A stretch of 64,000 bases of DNA from Eubacterium sp. (GCA_017477505.1 JAFUVQ010000013.1:124001-188000), one strand, 5' to 3'; shown: positions 1 through 8,533, numbered from the stretch's first letter. Notes: generated from the sequence alone by a model not told the origin. Made by a program: numbers and translations.

Positions 1-211
1 AGAAAAGCTGCACCAGGAGCGGCGTATTTCTGAAAAGCTCTATATAACCGCCAAGGATCCTGTTTAAAACAGGAACCTTGTAAAACCTGATGACAGCCGT
101 AACGAAACCGATGACTACCGAAAGAATTATACCTATCCACCCGATCTTAAGTGTTAACAGGAGGGCTTTCAGAAAGAGCGGAAGATAATCAAGCATTACT
201 TCTATATTCAT
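1..211 (-). CDS. HisM/GlnP-type amino acid ABC transporter permease (5' part, runs off left edge)
   Basis: Only the first 70 codons are in the window. The translation begins MNIEVMLDYLPLFLKALLLT and ends with an FRNTPLLVQLF segment, the signature of the N-terminal three-helix part of polar amino acid ABC permeases (HEQRo family). The ATG at 211 is preferred over the in-frame ATG at 220 because the AAAGGAGA Shine-Dalgarno sits about 9 nt ahead of 211. It is the fourth gene of the leftward operon, 41 nt after metI. A permease of this family normally pairs with a family-3 solute-binding protein, and such a domain is present at the front of the fused binding protein of this operon. Inference: cystine or a similar polar amino acid is the substrate. 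Confidence 0.85.
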   Translation of the reverse strand, partial: MNIEVMLDYLPLFLKALLLTLKIGWIGIILSVVIGFVTAVIRFYKVPVLNRILGGYIELFRNTPLLVQLF

Positions 212-252
212 TTTCGGCATCTCCTTTCATTTAATCAGTTTCATCGATTCCT

Positions 253-915
253 CTACCTGATCCTTCTGTCCAGTTTCTTGGATAGTAAATTTCCTATCCA
301 TTGCAGTACCTGCATAAGAAGCACAAGTACCGCTACTGTAATGATCATTATCCAGGTTTCATATCTGTAATATCCATATCTTATGGCGATATCCCCAAGT
401 CCGCCGCCGCCGACTACTCCGGCCATGGCCGAATAGCCGAGTATGGTTCCGAGAGAAATGGTGACTCCTATAAGAAGTGATATCTTTGCCTCTCCGATAA
501 GAACCTTTTTTACAATCGCGAATCTACTCGCCCCCATACTGATAGCCGCTTCGACAACACCGGAGTCGACTTCTTTGAGGGAGCTTTCAACCATTCTCGC
601 TATGAGCGGAGTTGCAGCCAGCGTAAGAGGTACTATGGTTGCAACCGTTCCATAGCTTTTTCCTACCAGCAGCTTTGTAAGCGGCTGGATCAGAATAAGG
701 AGTATGAGAAACGGAACGCTCCTGGTTATATTGACCATCACGTCAAATACTTTGTACAGTGGTCTGTTGGGCGCGATTCCGTTAGTATCCGATACAGTAA
801 GGAGTACACCTATAGGGAGTCCCAGTATATAGCCGGAAAATGTAGAGATCAGCACCATCATAAGGGTATCTCTCGTCCCTTCCAGCAGCATTTTTATCAT
901 TACTGAAGCTGTCAC
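253..915 (-). CDS. metI: MetI-type methionine ABC transporter permease
   Basis: A 220-residue polytopic membrane protein with about five hydrophobic helices and the EAA-loop sequence EAAISMGASRFAIVKKVLIG, the ATPase-contact loop of MetI permeases. Family members transport D/L-methionine with MetN and MetQ. The GTG start overlaps the metN stop codon by one base (ATAGTG), so translational coupling is likely. Length is normal for MetI. Its partner MetQ domain is fused to another binding domain in the first gene of the operon. Confidence 0.93.
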   Translation of the reverse strand: MTASVMIKMLLEGTRDTLMMVLISTFSGYILGLPIGVLLTVSDTNGIAPNRPLYKVFDVMVNITRSVPFLILLILIQPLTKLLVGKSYGTVATIVPLTLAATPLIARMVESSLKEVDSGVVEAAISMGASRFAIVKKVLIGEAKISLLIGVTISLGTILGYSAMAGVVGGGGLGDIAIRYGYYRYETWIMIITVAVLVLLMQVLQWIGNLLSKKLDRRIR

Positions 916-1721
916 TATATCGCTCTCCTTCCGTTAAAATCTATGACCCTGCCGTCCTCCGACTCAATTTCAAGGTCAAGTTTTCTTGTGTAGATAAGAC
1001 GCTTTGCCGCCTTTGTTTCAGGATTACTGAAAACCTCTTCCACTGTTCCCGTCTCTACCAGATGACCTGCATCCAGAACCGCAACTCTGTCACAGATCTG
1101 CTCGATGACCTTCATCTCGTGTGTTATAAGGACAATGGTGATTCCGTATTCTTTATTGATCTTCTTCAGAAGTGCCAGAATGTTGGATGTGGTTTCCGGG
1201 TCAAGCGCGCTGGTTGCCTCGTCCGAAAGAATGATCTTTGGACTTCCTGCAAGACTTCTGGCTATGGCTACTCTCTGCTTCTGTCCGCCCGAAAGCTGTG
1301 AGGGATAGACCTTAGCCTTGTCGGAAAGCCCTACCACTTCCAGATACTCCGCTGCCTTCTTCCTTGCATCCTTCTTTCTTATACCTGATATCTCAAGGGG
1401 AAATGCTACGTTATCAAGAACATTTCTCTGCATAAGAAGGTTGAAATGCTGGAATATCATACCGATATTTCGTCTTTCCTCTCTGAGCTCCCTGTCCGTA
1501 AGTTCGGTGAGCTTCTTACCCCGGACCTTTACACTGCCCGAAGTGGGTTTTTCCAGGAGGTTGATGGTTCTTACAAATGTGCTTTTACCTGCTCCGGAGA
1601 GCCCTATCACTCCGAATATTTCCCCCTCCTCTATGGAGAGGGAGATATCCGAAAGTGCGGTAAATTCTTCTTCAGCTGTTTTAAAAACTTTAGTTAAATC
1701 TTTTACTTCAATAATCGGCAT
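915..1721 (-). CDS. metN: MetN methionine ABC transporter ATP-binding protein
   Basis: A 268-residue ABC ATPase. Visible motifs are Walker A GLSGAGKST (residues ~42-50), Q-loop IFQHFNLL, signature LSGGQKQRVAIARSL, Walker B IILSDEATSALDP and H-loop ITHEM. It lacks most of the C-terminal C2 (ACT-like) methionine-sensing domain of the ~345-residue E. coli MetN, so direct trans-inhibition by methionine is less likely; control may sit in the leader instead. It lies 23 nt after the binding-protein gene and is the only ATPase visible for two permease types, though another could lie beyond the left edge. Confidence 0.95.
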   Translation of the reverse strand: MPIIEVKDLTKVFKTAEEEFTALSDISLSIEEGEIFGVIGLSGAGKSTFVRTINLLEKPTSGSVKVRGKKLTELTDRELREERRNIGMIFQHFNLLMQRNVLDNVAFPLEISGIRKKDARKKAAEYLEVVGLSDKAKVYPSQLSGGQKQRVAIARSLAGSPKIILSDEATSALDPETTSNILALLKKINKEYGITIVLITHEMKVIEQICDRVAVLDAGHLVETGTVEEVFSNPETKAAKRLIYTRKLDLEIESEDGRVIDFNGRRAI

Positions 1722-1744
1722 GATAATTCCTCGTATGTGATAAT

Positions 1745-3427
1745 CTAGAATGGTATAACTGCTCCGTCATATGTTTCATTGATGAAATTCTTAATCTCAT
1801 CTGACTTAAGTACTTCTACAAGTGCCTTGATTCCTTCGTTATTCTCATTTCCTTCCTTAACCGCAATGATGTTAACGTATGTTTTTGCTGCTTCCGAATC
1901 TGCTGTCTCATAGGCTATTGAATCCTTGCCTACTGAGAATCCTGCCTCAAGTGCATAGTTTCCGTTAAGTACTACGAATGCTACTTCATCCTTTACTCTG
2001 CTTACCTGAGCTGCCTCGAGCTCCTGAATCTTTATGTTCTTTGGATTATCTACTATATCAAGTACTGTTGCTGTGAGTCCTGCACCTTCCTTAAGTGTGA
2101 TCACGCCGTTTGCCTGAAGGAGAAGAAGTGCTCTTGCTTCATTTGTAGTATCATTTGGAACTGCAATAGTGTCGCCGTCTGCAAGTTCATCAAGTGAATT
2201 CTTTGTTCCCGGATAAATTCCGAATGGCTCATAATGTATTCCGCCTGCTGATACTAAATGTGTTCCGTTCTCGTCATTGAAATTGTCAAGATATGGAATA
2301 TGCTGGAAATAATTAGCGTCAAGTTCTCCGCTTTCTACTACGAGGTTAGGCTGTACATAATCTTCAAATTCGGTTACTTCAAGATCCCAGCCCTTGTCCT
2401 TAAGAAGCTTTGCTGCTTCTGCAAGTATCTCGGCATGAGGTGTAGGAGATGCTGCGATTTTAATGGTTCCTTTAGCTTCTGCAGGTTCGCTCTTTGCATC
2501 ACCGGCTGTAGAGTTTGATGTAACTCCGCCTTCAACAACAAGTGTATCCTCGTAATCCTTACCATAGGTATCAAGGAGTGTTGCTTCGTAATCTGCATGG
2601 AAGAAATTCTCATTACCGAGTGACTTTATCTCGTCATTCAGCCAGTTAAGCAGTGTTTCATTTCCCTTTGAAACTGCAGGTGCTATAGTATCAAGGCTTC
2701 CGAGAGTTTCAATTCCGACTGTGTAGCCTTTATTTTCATTTGCAAATGCAATTACTTCCGTATTATCGTTTGCCCATGCAACTCCGGTTCCGTTTTCAAA
2801 TGAACTCTTGGCTGCTGCGTAGGTATCAAACTTCTGAAGCTTGATGTCCGGATTGTTCTCTGTAAGATAGGTCTCGGCGGTTGTTCCTGAGATAACTATG
2901 ACCTGATCGTCAGCACCGATATCGGAGAGGTCTGTGATCACATTGTCATCATGAGATACAACTCCAAGAGCTACATTCATGTATGGAAGTGCGAAATCAA
3001 CCTTCTCGGCTCTTTCTTCGGTTACAGTGAAGTTTGCAAGGATTATGTCAACCTTACCAGTCTCAAGGTATTCAACTCTGCTGGCTGCTTCAGTTGATAC
3101 ATAATTTATGTCAACTCCAAGATCCTTTCCGATTCTCTCTGCAAAGTAAACATCGTAGCCCTGGTAATCACCGTTCTCATCGACATATCCGAATGGGGAC
3201 TTGTCGGAGAAGACTCCGATATTAACCTTTCCGCTTTCCTTAATCTCATCCAGTGTCCTGTAAACCGCCTTGGCATCCTTTGCCTCGGTATTTGCCGCAT
3301 CAGCATTATCGGCATTTGATCCGCATCCTGTTATAAGGCCTACTGCCGTAGCTGCCGCAAGACCGATAGCTCCTATACGCTTCAACTTCTTTCCAAATCC
3401 TTCGTTTGATAATGTTCTGTTCTTCAT
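1745..3427 (-). CDS. Fused double solute-binding lipoprotein: family-3 (cystine/polar amino acid) domain plus MetQ/NlpA domain
   Basis: 560 residues, twice the normal size of a binding protein. A lipoprotein signal ends in LITGC (lipidated Cys35). Residues ~55-295 are a complete SBP_bac_3 domain (SPFGYVDENGDYQGYDVYFA, RVEYLETGKVDIILANFTVT), typical of cystine/glutamine-type receptors. After a short linker, residues ~320-560 are a complete NlpA/MetQ domain (IKIAASPTPHAEIL, ANYFQHIPYLDNF, IAVPNDTTNEARALLLLQANGVI). The operon downstream carries a MetI permease and a HisM-type permease, matching the two halves. Inferred role: one membrane-anchored receptor feeding two sulfur amino acid importers. 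The start has a usable AGAAAGAAGGAT Shine-Dalgarno. Expression is probably set by the leader peptide and hairpins between 3490 and 3793. Confidence 0.93.
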   Translation of the reverse strand: MKNRTLSNEGFGKKLKRIGAIGLAAATAVGLITGCGSNADNADAANTEAKDAKAVYRTLDEIKESGKVNIGVFSDKSPFGYVDENGDYQGYDVYFAERIGKDLGVDINYVSTEAASRVEYLETGKVDIILANFTVTEERAEKVDFALPYMNVALGVVSHDDNVITDLSDIGADDQVIVISGTTAETYLTENNPDIKLQKFDTYAAAKSSFENGTGVAWANDNTEVIAFANENKGYTVGIETLGSLDTIAPAVSKGNETLLNWLNDEIKSLGNENFFHADYEATLLDTYGKDYEDTLVVEGGVTSNSTAGDAKSEPAEAKGTIKIAASPTPHAEILAEAAKLLKDKGWDLEVTEFEDYVQPNLVVESGELDANYFQHIPYLDNFNDENGTHLVSAGGIHYEPFGIYPGTKNSLDELADGDTIAVPNDTTNEARALLLLQANGVITLKEGAGLTATVLDIVDNPKNIKIQELEAAQVSRVKDEVAFVVLNGNYALEAGFSVGKDSIAYETADSEAAKTYVNIIAVKEGNENNEGIKALVEVLKSDEIKNFINETYDGAVIPF

Positions 3428-3489
3428 TTTTATATCCTTCTTTCTATCTTTAATGTGTTGTTATTGCTTTTCTCATCTGCCGTCTCCGG

Positions 3490-3660
3490 TTCCGGGTTAC
3501 GAATTGTCCCGGAAAATGGAGGGCTTTGCACCGACCGGGTTTTAAATCCTTGTCTATATTCGCCACCCGGAAATAAAATGGCATAAAAAAACCGGGTGGC
3601 TTGATTCAGCTCCCGGGCATATGGCATAAGTATTAAAAGACGACTCATTTGTCATTCAAT
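3490..3660 (-). promoter_or_regulatory. Chain of alternative CCGGG/CCCGG hairpins (putative transcription attenuator)
   Basis: Reading the minus strand, seven GC-rich segments can pair with either neighbour. Segment 1 (3719-3731, inside the leader ORF) is perfectly complementary over 13 nt to segment 2 (3610-3622). Segment 2 also forms the left arm of a terminator with segment 3 (3592-3600), which is followed by seven T residues (3591-3585). Segment 3 pairs perfectly over 9 nt with segment 4 (3562-3570). Segments 5 (3535-3540), 6 (3508-3512) and 7 (3492-3496) continue the alternation. Pairing 1:2, 3:4, 5:6 excludes 2:3, 4:5, 6:7. This is seen in sequence; that it responds to cysteine or methionine is inference. 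It has neither T-box nor S-box consensus elements. Confidence 0.7.
3585..3617 (-). terminator. Attenuator terminator ahead of the fused binding-protein gene
   Basis: On the minus strand CCGGG and CCCGG flank an inner GCT/AGC pair with a six-base loop, followed immediately by TTTTTTT (3591-3585). It lies about 155 nt before the start codon of the transporter operon, so it would stop transcription before the structural genes. Its left arm is also complementary to a segment of the leader ORF. Confidence 0.65.
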
Positions 3661-3661
3661 A

Positions 3662-3793
3662 CTAAGGTGTTTCTGAGAGGCAGCAACATCGACGTGCCGA
3701 ATAAACACCAGCCATATTATATGCCCGGGAGTTAAGCATTCGACAGCAACACATCATCATGTTATTCACTTTAGATGTCTTTGAATTGAACAT
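3662..3793 (-). CDS. Cys/Met-rich leader peptide (43 codons) of the sulfur amino acid uptake operon
   Basis: The ORF starts at an ATG nine nt after a near-perfect AAGGAGG (3803-3809) and ~50 nt after the predicted transcription start. The peptide has three consecutive Met codons and three Cys codons at 12-17 (MMMCCC) and a second run of three Cys codons at 36-38, ending RRCCCLSETP. Runs of the regulated amino acid near a hairpin are the hallmark of leader peptides that act by ribosome stalling. Between the two Cys runs, codons 21-25 overlap the segment complementary to the terminator left arm. The operon downstream encodes receptors expected to bind cystine and methionine. A longer in-frame start at 3865 exists but would lie upstream of the predicted +1 and lacks a comparable RBS. 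Confidence 0.75.
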   Translation of the reverse strand: MFNSKTSKVNNMMMCCCRMLNSRAYNMAGVYSARRCCCLSETP

Positions 3794-3852
3794 AACTTTT
3801 TGCCTCCTTCTTGATAAAAATAATTCCGTCACGCTTTCATCAGCATGGCGGA

Positions 3853-3881
3853 ATAATATCATCATTCACCTATCATGTCAA
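3853..3881 (-). promoter_or_regulatory. Sigma-A type promoter of the leader/transporter operon
   Basis: On the minus strand a perfect -35 TTGACA (3881-3876) is separated by 17 nt from TATTAT (3858-3853), five of six matches to the -10 consensus. Predicted transcription starts near 3846, giving a ~50-nt untranslated lead before the leader peptide. Confidence 0.8.
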
Positions 3882-3929
3882 TAGGTTTAGCTATTGCAAA
3901 AATCATTCTCTGGTTATAGGTTTAACCTA

Positions 3930-4538
3930 TTACAGCTCTATTTCTCCTTTCTTATACTTATAAGCAGCTTTCTCACATGCAGTGAGAACCTCTCTCATTG
4001 CCCCGGTAAGATGCTCGGGACTTTCCCTCATTCCCGTATCAATCCATTCAATTATCGTACCACAGAAACCATAAGCAAAAAACCTGGCCAGAAGGCCCTC
4101 CGACTCCTCATCAAGCCGGCTCTTCTCAGGAATCTGCTCACTTACTATCTCAATAGCACTCTGGAAAATGCTCTCCGCCTTCTCCAGAAAAACTCTTGTA
4201 AGATATTCATCCGCATGCCTCACGGTATCCATATAGAAACTCTTATTCTTCCTCAGGAGATTCATTGAATTACAGAGCTTTTCATCCCAGTTATCAAAAG
4301 AAAGTTCCGAGAGATTCGGTGCCACGATCTCTGTATCATAAATCCATTCCAGAAGCTCATACTTATCCTTGAAATGATAATAAAATGTCTGGCGGTTCAC
4401 TCCCGCTCTTTCAGTGATCTCTCCTACGGAAATCCTGTCAAAACTCTTCTCTTTTGTAAGTGCTTTCAGACTGTCTGCCATTGCCTTTTTAGTAAGATTT
4501 GATTCTGCCACGCTTCTTTTGCTCCTTATATATGTCAT
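3930..4538 (-). CDS. TetR/AcrR family transcriptional regulator (DhaS-like)
   Basis: 202 residues. The N-terminal helix-turn-helix is clear: SFDRISVGEITERAGVNRQTFYYHFKDKYELL. The rest is an all-helical ligand/dimer domain resembling the DhaS-like TetR group, with IIEWIDTGMRESPEHL near the end. It is transcribed divergently from the Gfo/Idh/MocA gene across a ~200-nt gap holding a GC-rich inverted repeat, and lies directly upstream of the leader/transporter promoter. Either could be its target; the effector is unknown. Confidence 0.9.
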   Translation of the reverse strand: MTYIRSKRSVAESNLTKKAMADSLKALTKEKSFDRISVGEITERAGVNRQTFYYHFKDKYELLEWIYDTEIVAPNLSELSFDNWDEKLCNSMNLLRKNKSFYMDTVRHADEYLTRVFLEKAESIFQSAIEIVSEQIPEKSRLDEESEGLLARFFAYGFCGTIIEWIDTGMRESPEHLTGAMREVLTACEKAAYKYKKGEIEL

Positions 4539-4597
4539 TCGTTTCCCGCTTCCCGGGAACTTTTGCTCGTGACAACAGTTTACTCCTTAATACTCAA

Positions 4598-4623
4598 GCC
4601 CGCAAGAGGTATGCTTCGCGGGC
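4598..4623. repeat. GC-rich inverted repeat in the divergent tetR/oxidoreductase gap
   Basis: GCCCGC and GCGGGC arms are separated by 14 nt. On the reverse strand the inner part reads GCGAAGCATACCTC, closely matching GCGAAGCAATCTACCTC at ~22025-22042 after aroA, so it may be a member of a small dispersed repeat family rather than a private operator. Confidence 0.45.
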
Positions 4624-4637
4624 GAGACTTGATTTAG

Positions 4638-4666
4638 GTGACAAGCAACCTGATATATGCTATTAT
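4638..4666 (+). promoter_or_regulatory. Probable promoter of the Gfo/Idh/MocA gene
   Basis: GTGACA (five of six to the -35 consensus) at 4638-4643, a 17-nt spacer, then TATTAT at 4661-4666. The downstream start codon at 4742 is preceded by GAGAAGGA. Confidence 0.6.
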
Positions 4667-4741
4667 TATGCACAGGGTTTTGCTGATCATTTTAAAAGGT
4701 CAGTATACGTATCATAAGAAAAAAGAGAGAAGGAAAAAACT

Positions 4742-5830
4742 ATGATCAATTTCAAGATAGGTATTCTCGGTGCCGGACACATATCCGAGAAAATCGCAGA
4801 AACTATTGCAAAGATGGATGACTTTGAAGTTAATGCCATCGCAGCCAGAGATAAGGAAAGAGCCGATGCATTCGCAGAGAAATTCGGCATCGGAAAGTCT
4901 TACGGAAGTTATGAAGAACTTCTGGATGATCCGGAGATAGAGCTTGTTTATATTGGAACCATCAATACTACTCATGCAGAACTTGCCGAGAAATGTATCG
5001 AAGCCGGAAAGCCATGTCTCGTTGAAAAGCCTTTCACCTGCAATGTAAAGACAGCCGAAAAGGTCATCACCATGGCCAGACAGAAGAATCTCTTCATCGG
5101 CGAAGCTATGTGGACAAAGTATCATCCTATGATGTATACCATTCTTGATGTAATCCAGAAGGGACTCATCGGAGATGTAAGATATATCGAAGCACATACA
5201 GGCTATAATCTTACAACACGTGAAAGAGTCATGAAGCCGGAACTCGGCGGCGGAGCTCTTCTCGATATAGGTATATATCCGATAGTTGCGGCAATGTTCT
5301 TTATGAGGGGCGTTCCTCTTACTATCAATTCAAACTGTGTAAAACTTGAAACCGGCGTTGATGCCATTGGAACTGTACTTATGAACTTCCCTAACGGAAG
5401 AGTTGCTGCTGTACATTTCACTTCGGTATCTGATATTCCTAATACCTGTGTAATCTACGGAACCAAGGGCCGTATTGAGGTAGACAATATCAACTGCCCT
5501 GAAAAGGCAAATGTATATGACATCAATAACAAGCCAGTTGCTGCTATGCAGCCAAATGAAAGATATATCAATGGTTATGAATATCAGTTCATGGAGGCAA
5601 GGAATGCGATCATCACTCAGAAACCTGAGCCAAAGTTCCATTCACATAATGACATCATGTCTTTCATAAGCCTTTCAGATATGATAAGAGTAAACTGGGG
5701 TGTTACCCTTCCTATAGAAGGTGAGCCTACAGCTGAAGACATCAGAGAGAGAAATGAGAGGATGATGGCTCTTATCCGTAAGCAGCAGGAAGAAGCAAAG
5801 AAAAAAGCTGAAACCAACCAGCCGGATTAA
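4742..5830 (+). CDS. Gfo/Idh/MocA family NAD(P)-dependent oxidoreductase
   Basis: 362 residues. The N-terminal Rossmann fold shows ILGAGHISEKIAETI, followed by EKPFTCN, the Lys-containing motif of the Gfo/Idh/MocA family (EKP), and the C-terminal substrate domain with ELGGGALLDIGIYPI. The AMWTKYHPM segment is typical of the dihydrodiol-dehydrogenase/glucose-fructose-oxidoreductase-like subgroup acting on sugars or cyclic polyols. It is monocistronic, ending in a strong hairpin shared with the convergent FIST-GGDEF gene. The specific substrate cannot be read from sequence. Confidence 0.92.
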   Translation: MINFKIGILGAGHISEKIAETIAKMDDFEVNAIAARDKERADAFAEKFGIGKSYGSYEELLDDPEIELVYIGTINTTHAELAEKCIEAGKPCLVEKPFTCNVKTAEKVITMARQKNLFIGEAMWTKYHPMMYTILDVIQKGLIGDVRYIEAHTGYNLTTRERVMKPELGGGALLDIGIYPIVAAMFFMRGVPLTINSNCVKLETGVDAIGTVLMNFPNGRVAAVHFTSVSDIPNTCVIYGTKGRIEVDNINCPEKANVYDINNKPVAAMQPNERYINGYEYQFMEARNAIITQKPEPKFHSHNDIMSFISLSDMIRVNWGVTLPIEGEPTAEDIRERNERMMALIRKQQEEAKKKAETNQPD

Positions 5831-5858
5831 TACAGATTAATCTTTAGTTAATACTCAA

Positions 5859-5896
5859 AAAGGGGATGAAACCATAATCATGATTTCATCCCCTTT
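5859..5896. terminator. Bidirectional terminator between convergent genes
   Basis: A perfect 13-bp stem (AAAGGGGATGAAA / TTTCATCCCCTTT) with a 12-nt loop lies between the oxidoreductase stop and the convergent FIST-GGDEF stop. A- and T-rich flanks let it work on both strands. Confidence 0.85.
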
Positions 5897-5902
5897 ATAA
5901 CA

Positions 5903-7675
5903 TTACAATGCTACAACGCAGTTTTTACCGGCGGCCTTTGCCCTGTAGAGTGCATCATCAACTCTCATACAGCTTCTGTCAGCCCCTTCACCGGAAAGCA
6001 TTTCCGTGACACCAAGACTGAATGTTATATATTTTGCTTCAGGGAAGCATATATTGGCAAAGTCTTTTCTGAGCTTCTCCACAAGCTTTGTTGCATTATC
6101 CAGGTCGGTACCCGGCAGCATTACCATGAATTCTTCGCCGCCCCATCTTCCTACAGATGCATTTTTGTCAAATTCTCCTACTTCTTTCATAAGCATATCG
6201 GCAAGTCCCTTAAGGACTATATCGCCTTCTCCATGTCCGAAGCGGTCATTTACCGTTTTAAAATCATCAAGATCCATCATTATGAGTGCAGCCGGTCTGT
6301 CAGAAGTTTCAGGATCATTGAATTTCTCAGCCTCCATGGTTATCCTGTCCTGAATCTCACCTCTGTTGAGAAGTCCGGTCAGTCTGTCTGTGACAGCCAG
6401 AACCTCAAGTCTTTTATTGGTTTCCTCAAGCTCCTCCGTAGCCGCCTGAATGAAAGTGGCAAGTCGGTTTATCATCGAAACCTTTCCGGAAAATTCATTT
6501 TCCATGAAATCCAGTTTCGGGAGATTGTCTATATCTACATCACCCTCCCTCATTGCCGCGGTTACAAGTGTTACATTGTGCTGATTTACATTCTTTCCTG
6601 TCCTGAGGAATTCTCCCGATGTATAGAATCCGGAGGTCGGAGCAAGAGCCTGGAACGGTTCAGATTCGCCGCTTATCTCTTCTGCTCCCCAGAAAGCACG
6701 CCTTGCTGCACAGGAAAATACCATGACCGCATCAGGAGCAAAGCTCTGAAGCTTAAGAGCATATTTCTTTACACTGTCAAGTATGGTCCACGGATCTCCG
6801 TAAGCAAGTCTTGCGACTACATTTTCATCAATATCAGCAGTCATCACCAGGGAACCGTCCGAAAGACTCTGCACAGGAGCTCTCAATATATTGATTCAGT
6901 TATGTTCATAGAAGAATGGAAATTCCAGTGTATTTGTGAAGAAATTCTCATCATTCTTTATATTCAGATATCTGTAGTAAACATCATATGCCGGCTTTCC
7001 GTCTATCTCATTCAGTACGAATCCGTGAGTCTTGGTGATCTTTAATTTTCTTCCAAGAGGTTTCCAGCCTGTAATGTAATTCGATTCAACATGAAAATCA
7101 TCACCACCTATAAAAGCGGCTACTACTGTGTGGTCGGATATTTCTCCGCCTGAGGAGAAGGCAAATGCCGCATTTTCATTCATATCCTCTGAAAAAGCTC
7201 CGCCACCGAAAACTTGAATTTTTTCCGGAAGATCAACCAGATCTTCACAGAAATCCGTCATTGACATACCCCTTATGGTAATATTCAGAAGTATGGCCTT
7301 AACCCAGGGTCTTTCTTTTGCCGCTTCGACAATCTTCCTGGTTACATCCCTCTCAGTATCCTTATCGAGTTTATGCTGAAATACTTCTATCTTCGTGCTT
7401 GAATATTCAAAAACCGTACATACTATCGAGATAGGTGACTGGGCATATTCACCCATAATTATATTTCCGTTGGTTGAACAGCCTATATAGATAGCATTAG
7501 GCATCTCCATCTCAATAATCCTGCAGATCGCGTCCACTTTTGTACTGTCCAGCTGCTCAGAATAAACCTGGAACAGAATCTCTGAAGTAACAGAAGCTTT
7601 GCACCACTGCTTGATCTTTCTGACATAGTTTGTGAATTTTTCTTTGTTCTCATAATTAAACTGAAACTGTTTCAT
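5903..7675 (-). pseudogene. FIST-sensor diguanylate cyclase gene interrupted by one in-frame TGA
   Basis: The two open stretches (7675-6896 and 6895-5903) are in the same frame and separated only by TGA at 6898-6896. Together they encode ~590 residues: a FIST_N domain, a FIST_C domain spanning the stop, then a GGDEF domain with MDLDDFKTVNDRFGHGEGD and the intact active-site loop RWGGEEF. FIST domains are thought to bind small ligands such as amino acids; GGDEF makes c-di-GMP. The codon context is HN-stop-INILRAPV; the family usually has a Gly there, and GGA to TGA is a single change. The second part has only a TTG at 6886 without a Shine-Dalgarno, so re-initiation looks poor. Read-through, a sequencing error or a recent loss are all possible. 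It lies 43 nt after aroD. Confidence 0.8.
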
Positions 7676-7717
7676 GCCATTCCCCTTTTGTCATATAAAA
7701 CAGCCGAATTTACTCTT

Positions 7718-8533
7718 CTACATTTCAGAAAACATTTCCTCCAGTGTCAGCTGACCCGGAGCGGATTCTTCTCCGACATATGCAAATGTAATGGCTGATC
7801 CGGTTTTCGCACCACTGATTCTCGAAATCTTTCCCATCTCTCCCATAGACATGGAAACGATAGGATGTGTGACGGGATAACCTTTAATCTTACCCATCAG
7901 TATATATTCGGTCAGTTCCATCAGTCTTCTTACATCAAACTCTGTTCTCGGAGTTGCAGCAATCTTAAGAATATCAGCCCCGAGAATCTCCATATTTCGA
8001 AGATACTCCTCAATATCTCTGTCATGCGGTGTCTCTTCGAAATTGTGATATGACATAACGACCTTGATACCTCTGTCATGAGCCTTCGAAGCAGTACGGA
8101 CAACATAGTAATTGCCCTGAAGGAGCTCAATATCTATCATATCGGCACCCTTCTTCTCAATAACCCATTCATAGATATCATCTATCATATTTTCGGCCCT
8201 GTCATGTCGAAGGTATCCGCCCTCCTCTTCACTTCTGTAAGTGAAGAGAAGTATACGTCCACCTATGATTTTTCTGATTTTTTCGAGGGTTTCGATGAGT
8301 ATCACCTTATTTGTGACCGCATCAAAATAATCGGCACGGAATTCTATAATATCCAGCCGTTTACCGGGATATTTTGATTCGAGAAGCTCCGCCGTTTCGA
8401 TTATCTCTGAGGCTGCTTTTAAAACCTCCTCTTCGGTATATGCCACGATCGGAACACATATCTTCGGGACCCCGTCTCCTATACGGATTCCCCTGATATC
8501 AATTGGTTTTCTCGCTGATATCACCTTGTCCAC
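7718..8533 (-). CDS. aroD: Type I 3-dehydroquinate dehydratase
   Basis: 271 residues, shikimate pathway step 3: dehydroquinate to dehydroshikimate through a Schiff base. The catalytic residues are visible: His163 in MSYHNFEETP and the Schiff-base Lys190 in ILKIAATPRTEFD. Length fits the AroD/type I family. The annotated GTG at 8533 lies directly against an AGAGG; the in-frame GTG at 8524 has better spacing and may be the true start. It follows buk by ~90 nt and precedes the broken FIST-GGDEF gene. tyrA and aroA, other aromatic pathway genes, lie about 11 kb away on the other strand. Confidence 0.95.
   Translation of the reverse strand: MDKVISARKPIDIRGIRIGDGVPKICVPIVAYTEEEVLKAASEIIETAELLESKYPGKRLDIIEFRADYFDAVTNKVILIETLEKIRKIIGGRILLFTYRSEEEGGYLRHDRAENMIDDIYEWVIEKKGADMIDIELLQGNYYVVRTASKAHDRGIKVVMSYHNFEETPHDRDIEEYLRNMEILGADILKIAATPRTEFDVRRLMELTEYILMGKIKGYPVTHPIVSMSMGEMGKISRISGAKTGSAITFAYVGEESAPGQLTLEEMFSEM

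Noticed and set aside
3540-3620. GGGTGG-containing segment on either strand, considered as a T-box or S-box riboswitch.
   Set aside because: No T-box antiterminator (GGGTGGNACCGCG) or stem I, and no S-box core. The leader peptide with Cys/Met runs and paired hairpins explains the region better.
6233-7045. 270-codon plus-strand ORF opposite the FIST-GGDEF gene.
   Set aside because: It is antisense to clear FIST and GGDEF domains, with Cys/Tyr/Ser-rich non-protein-like composition.
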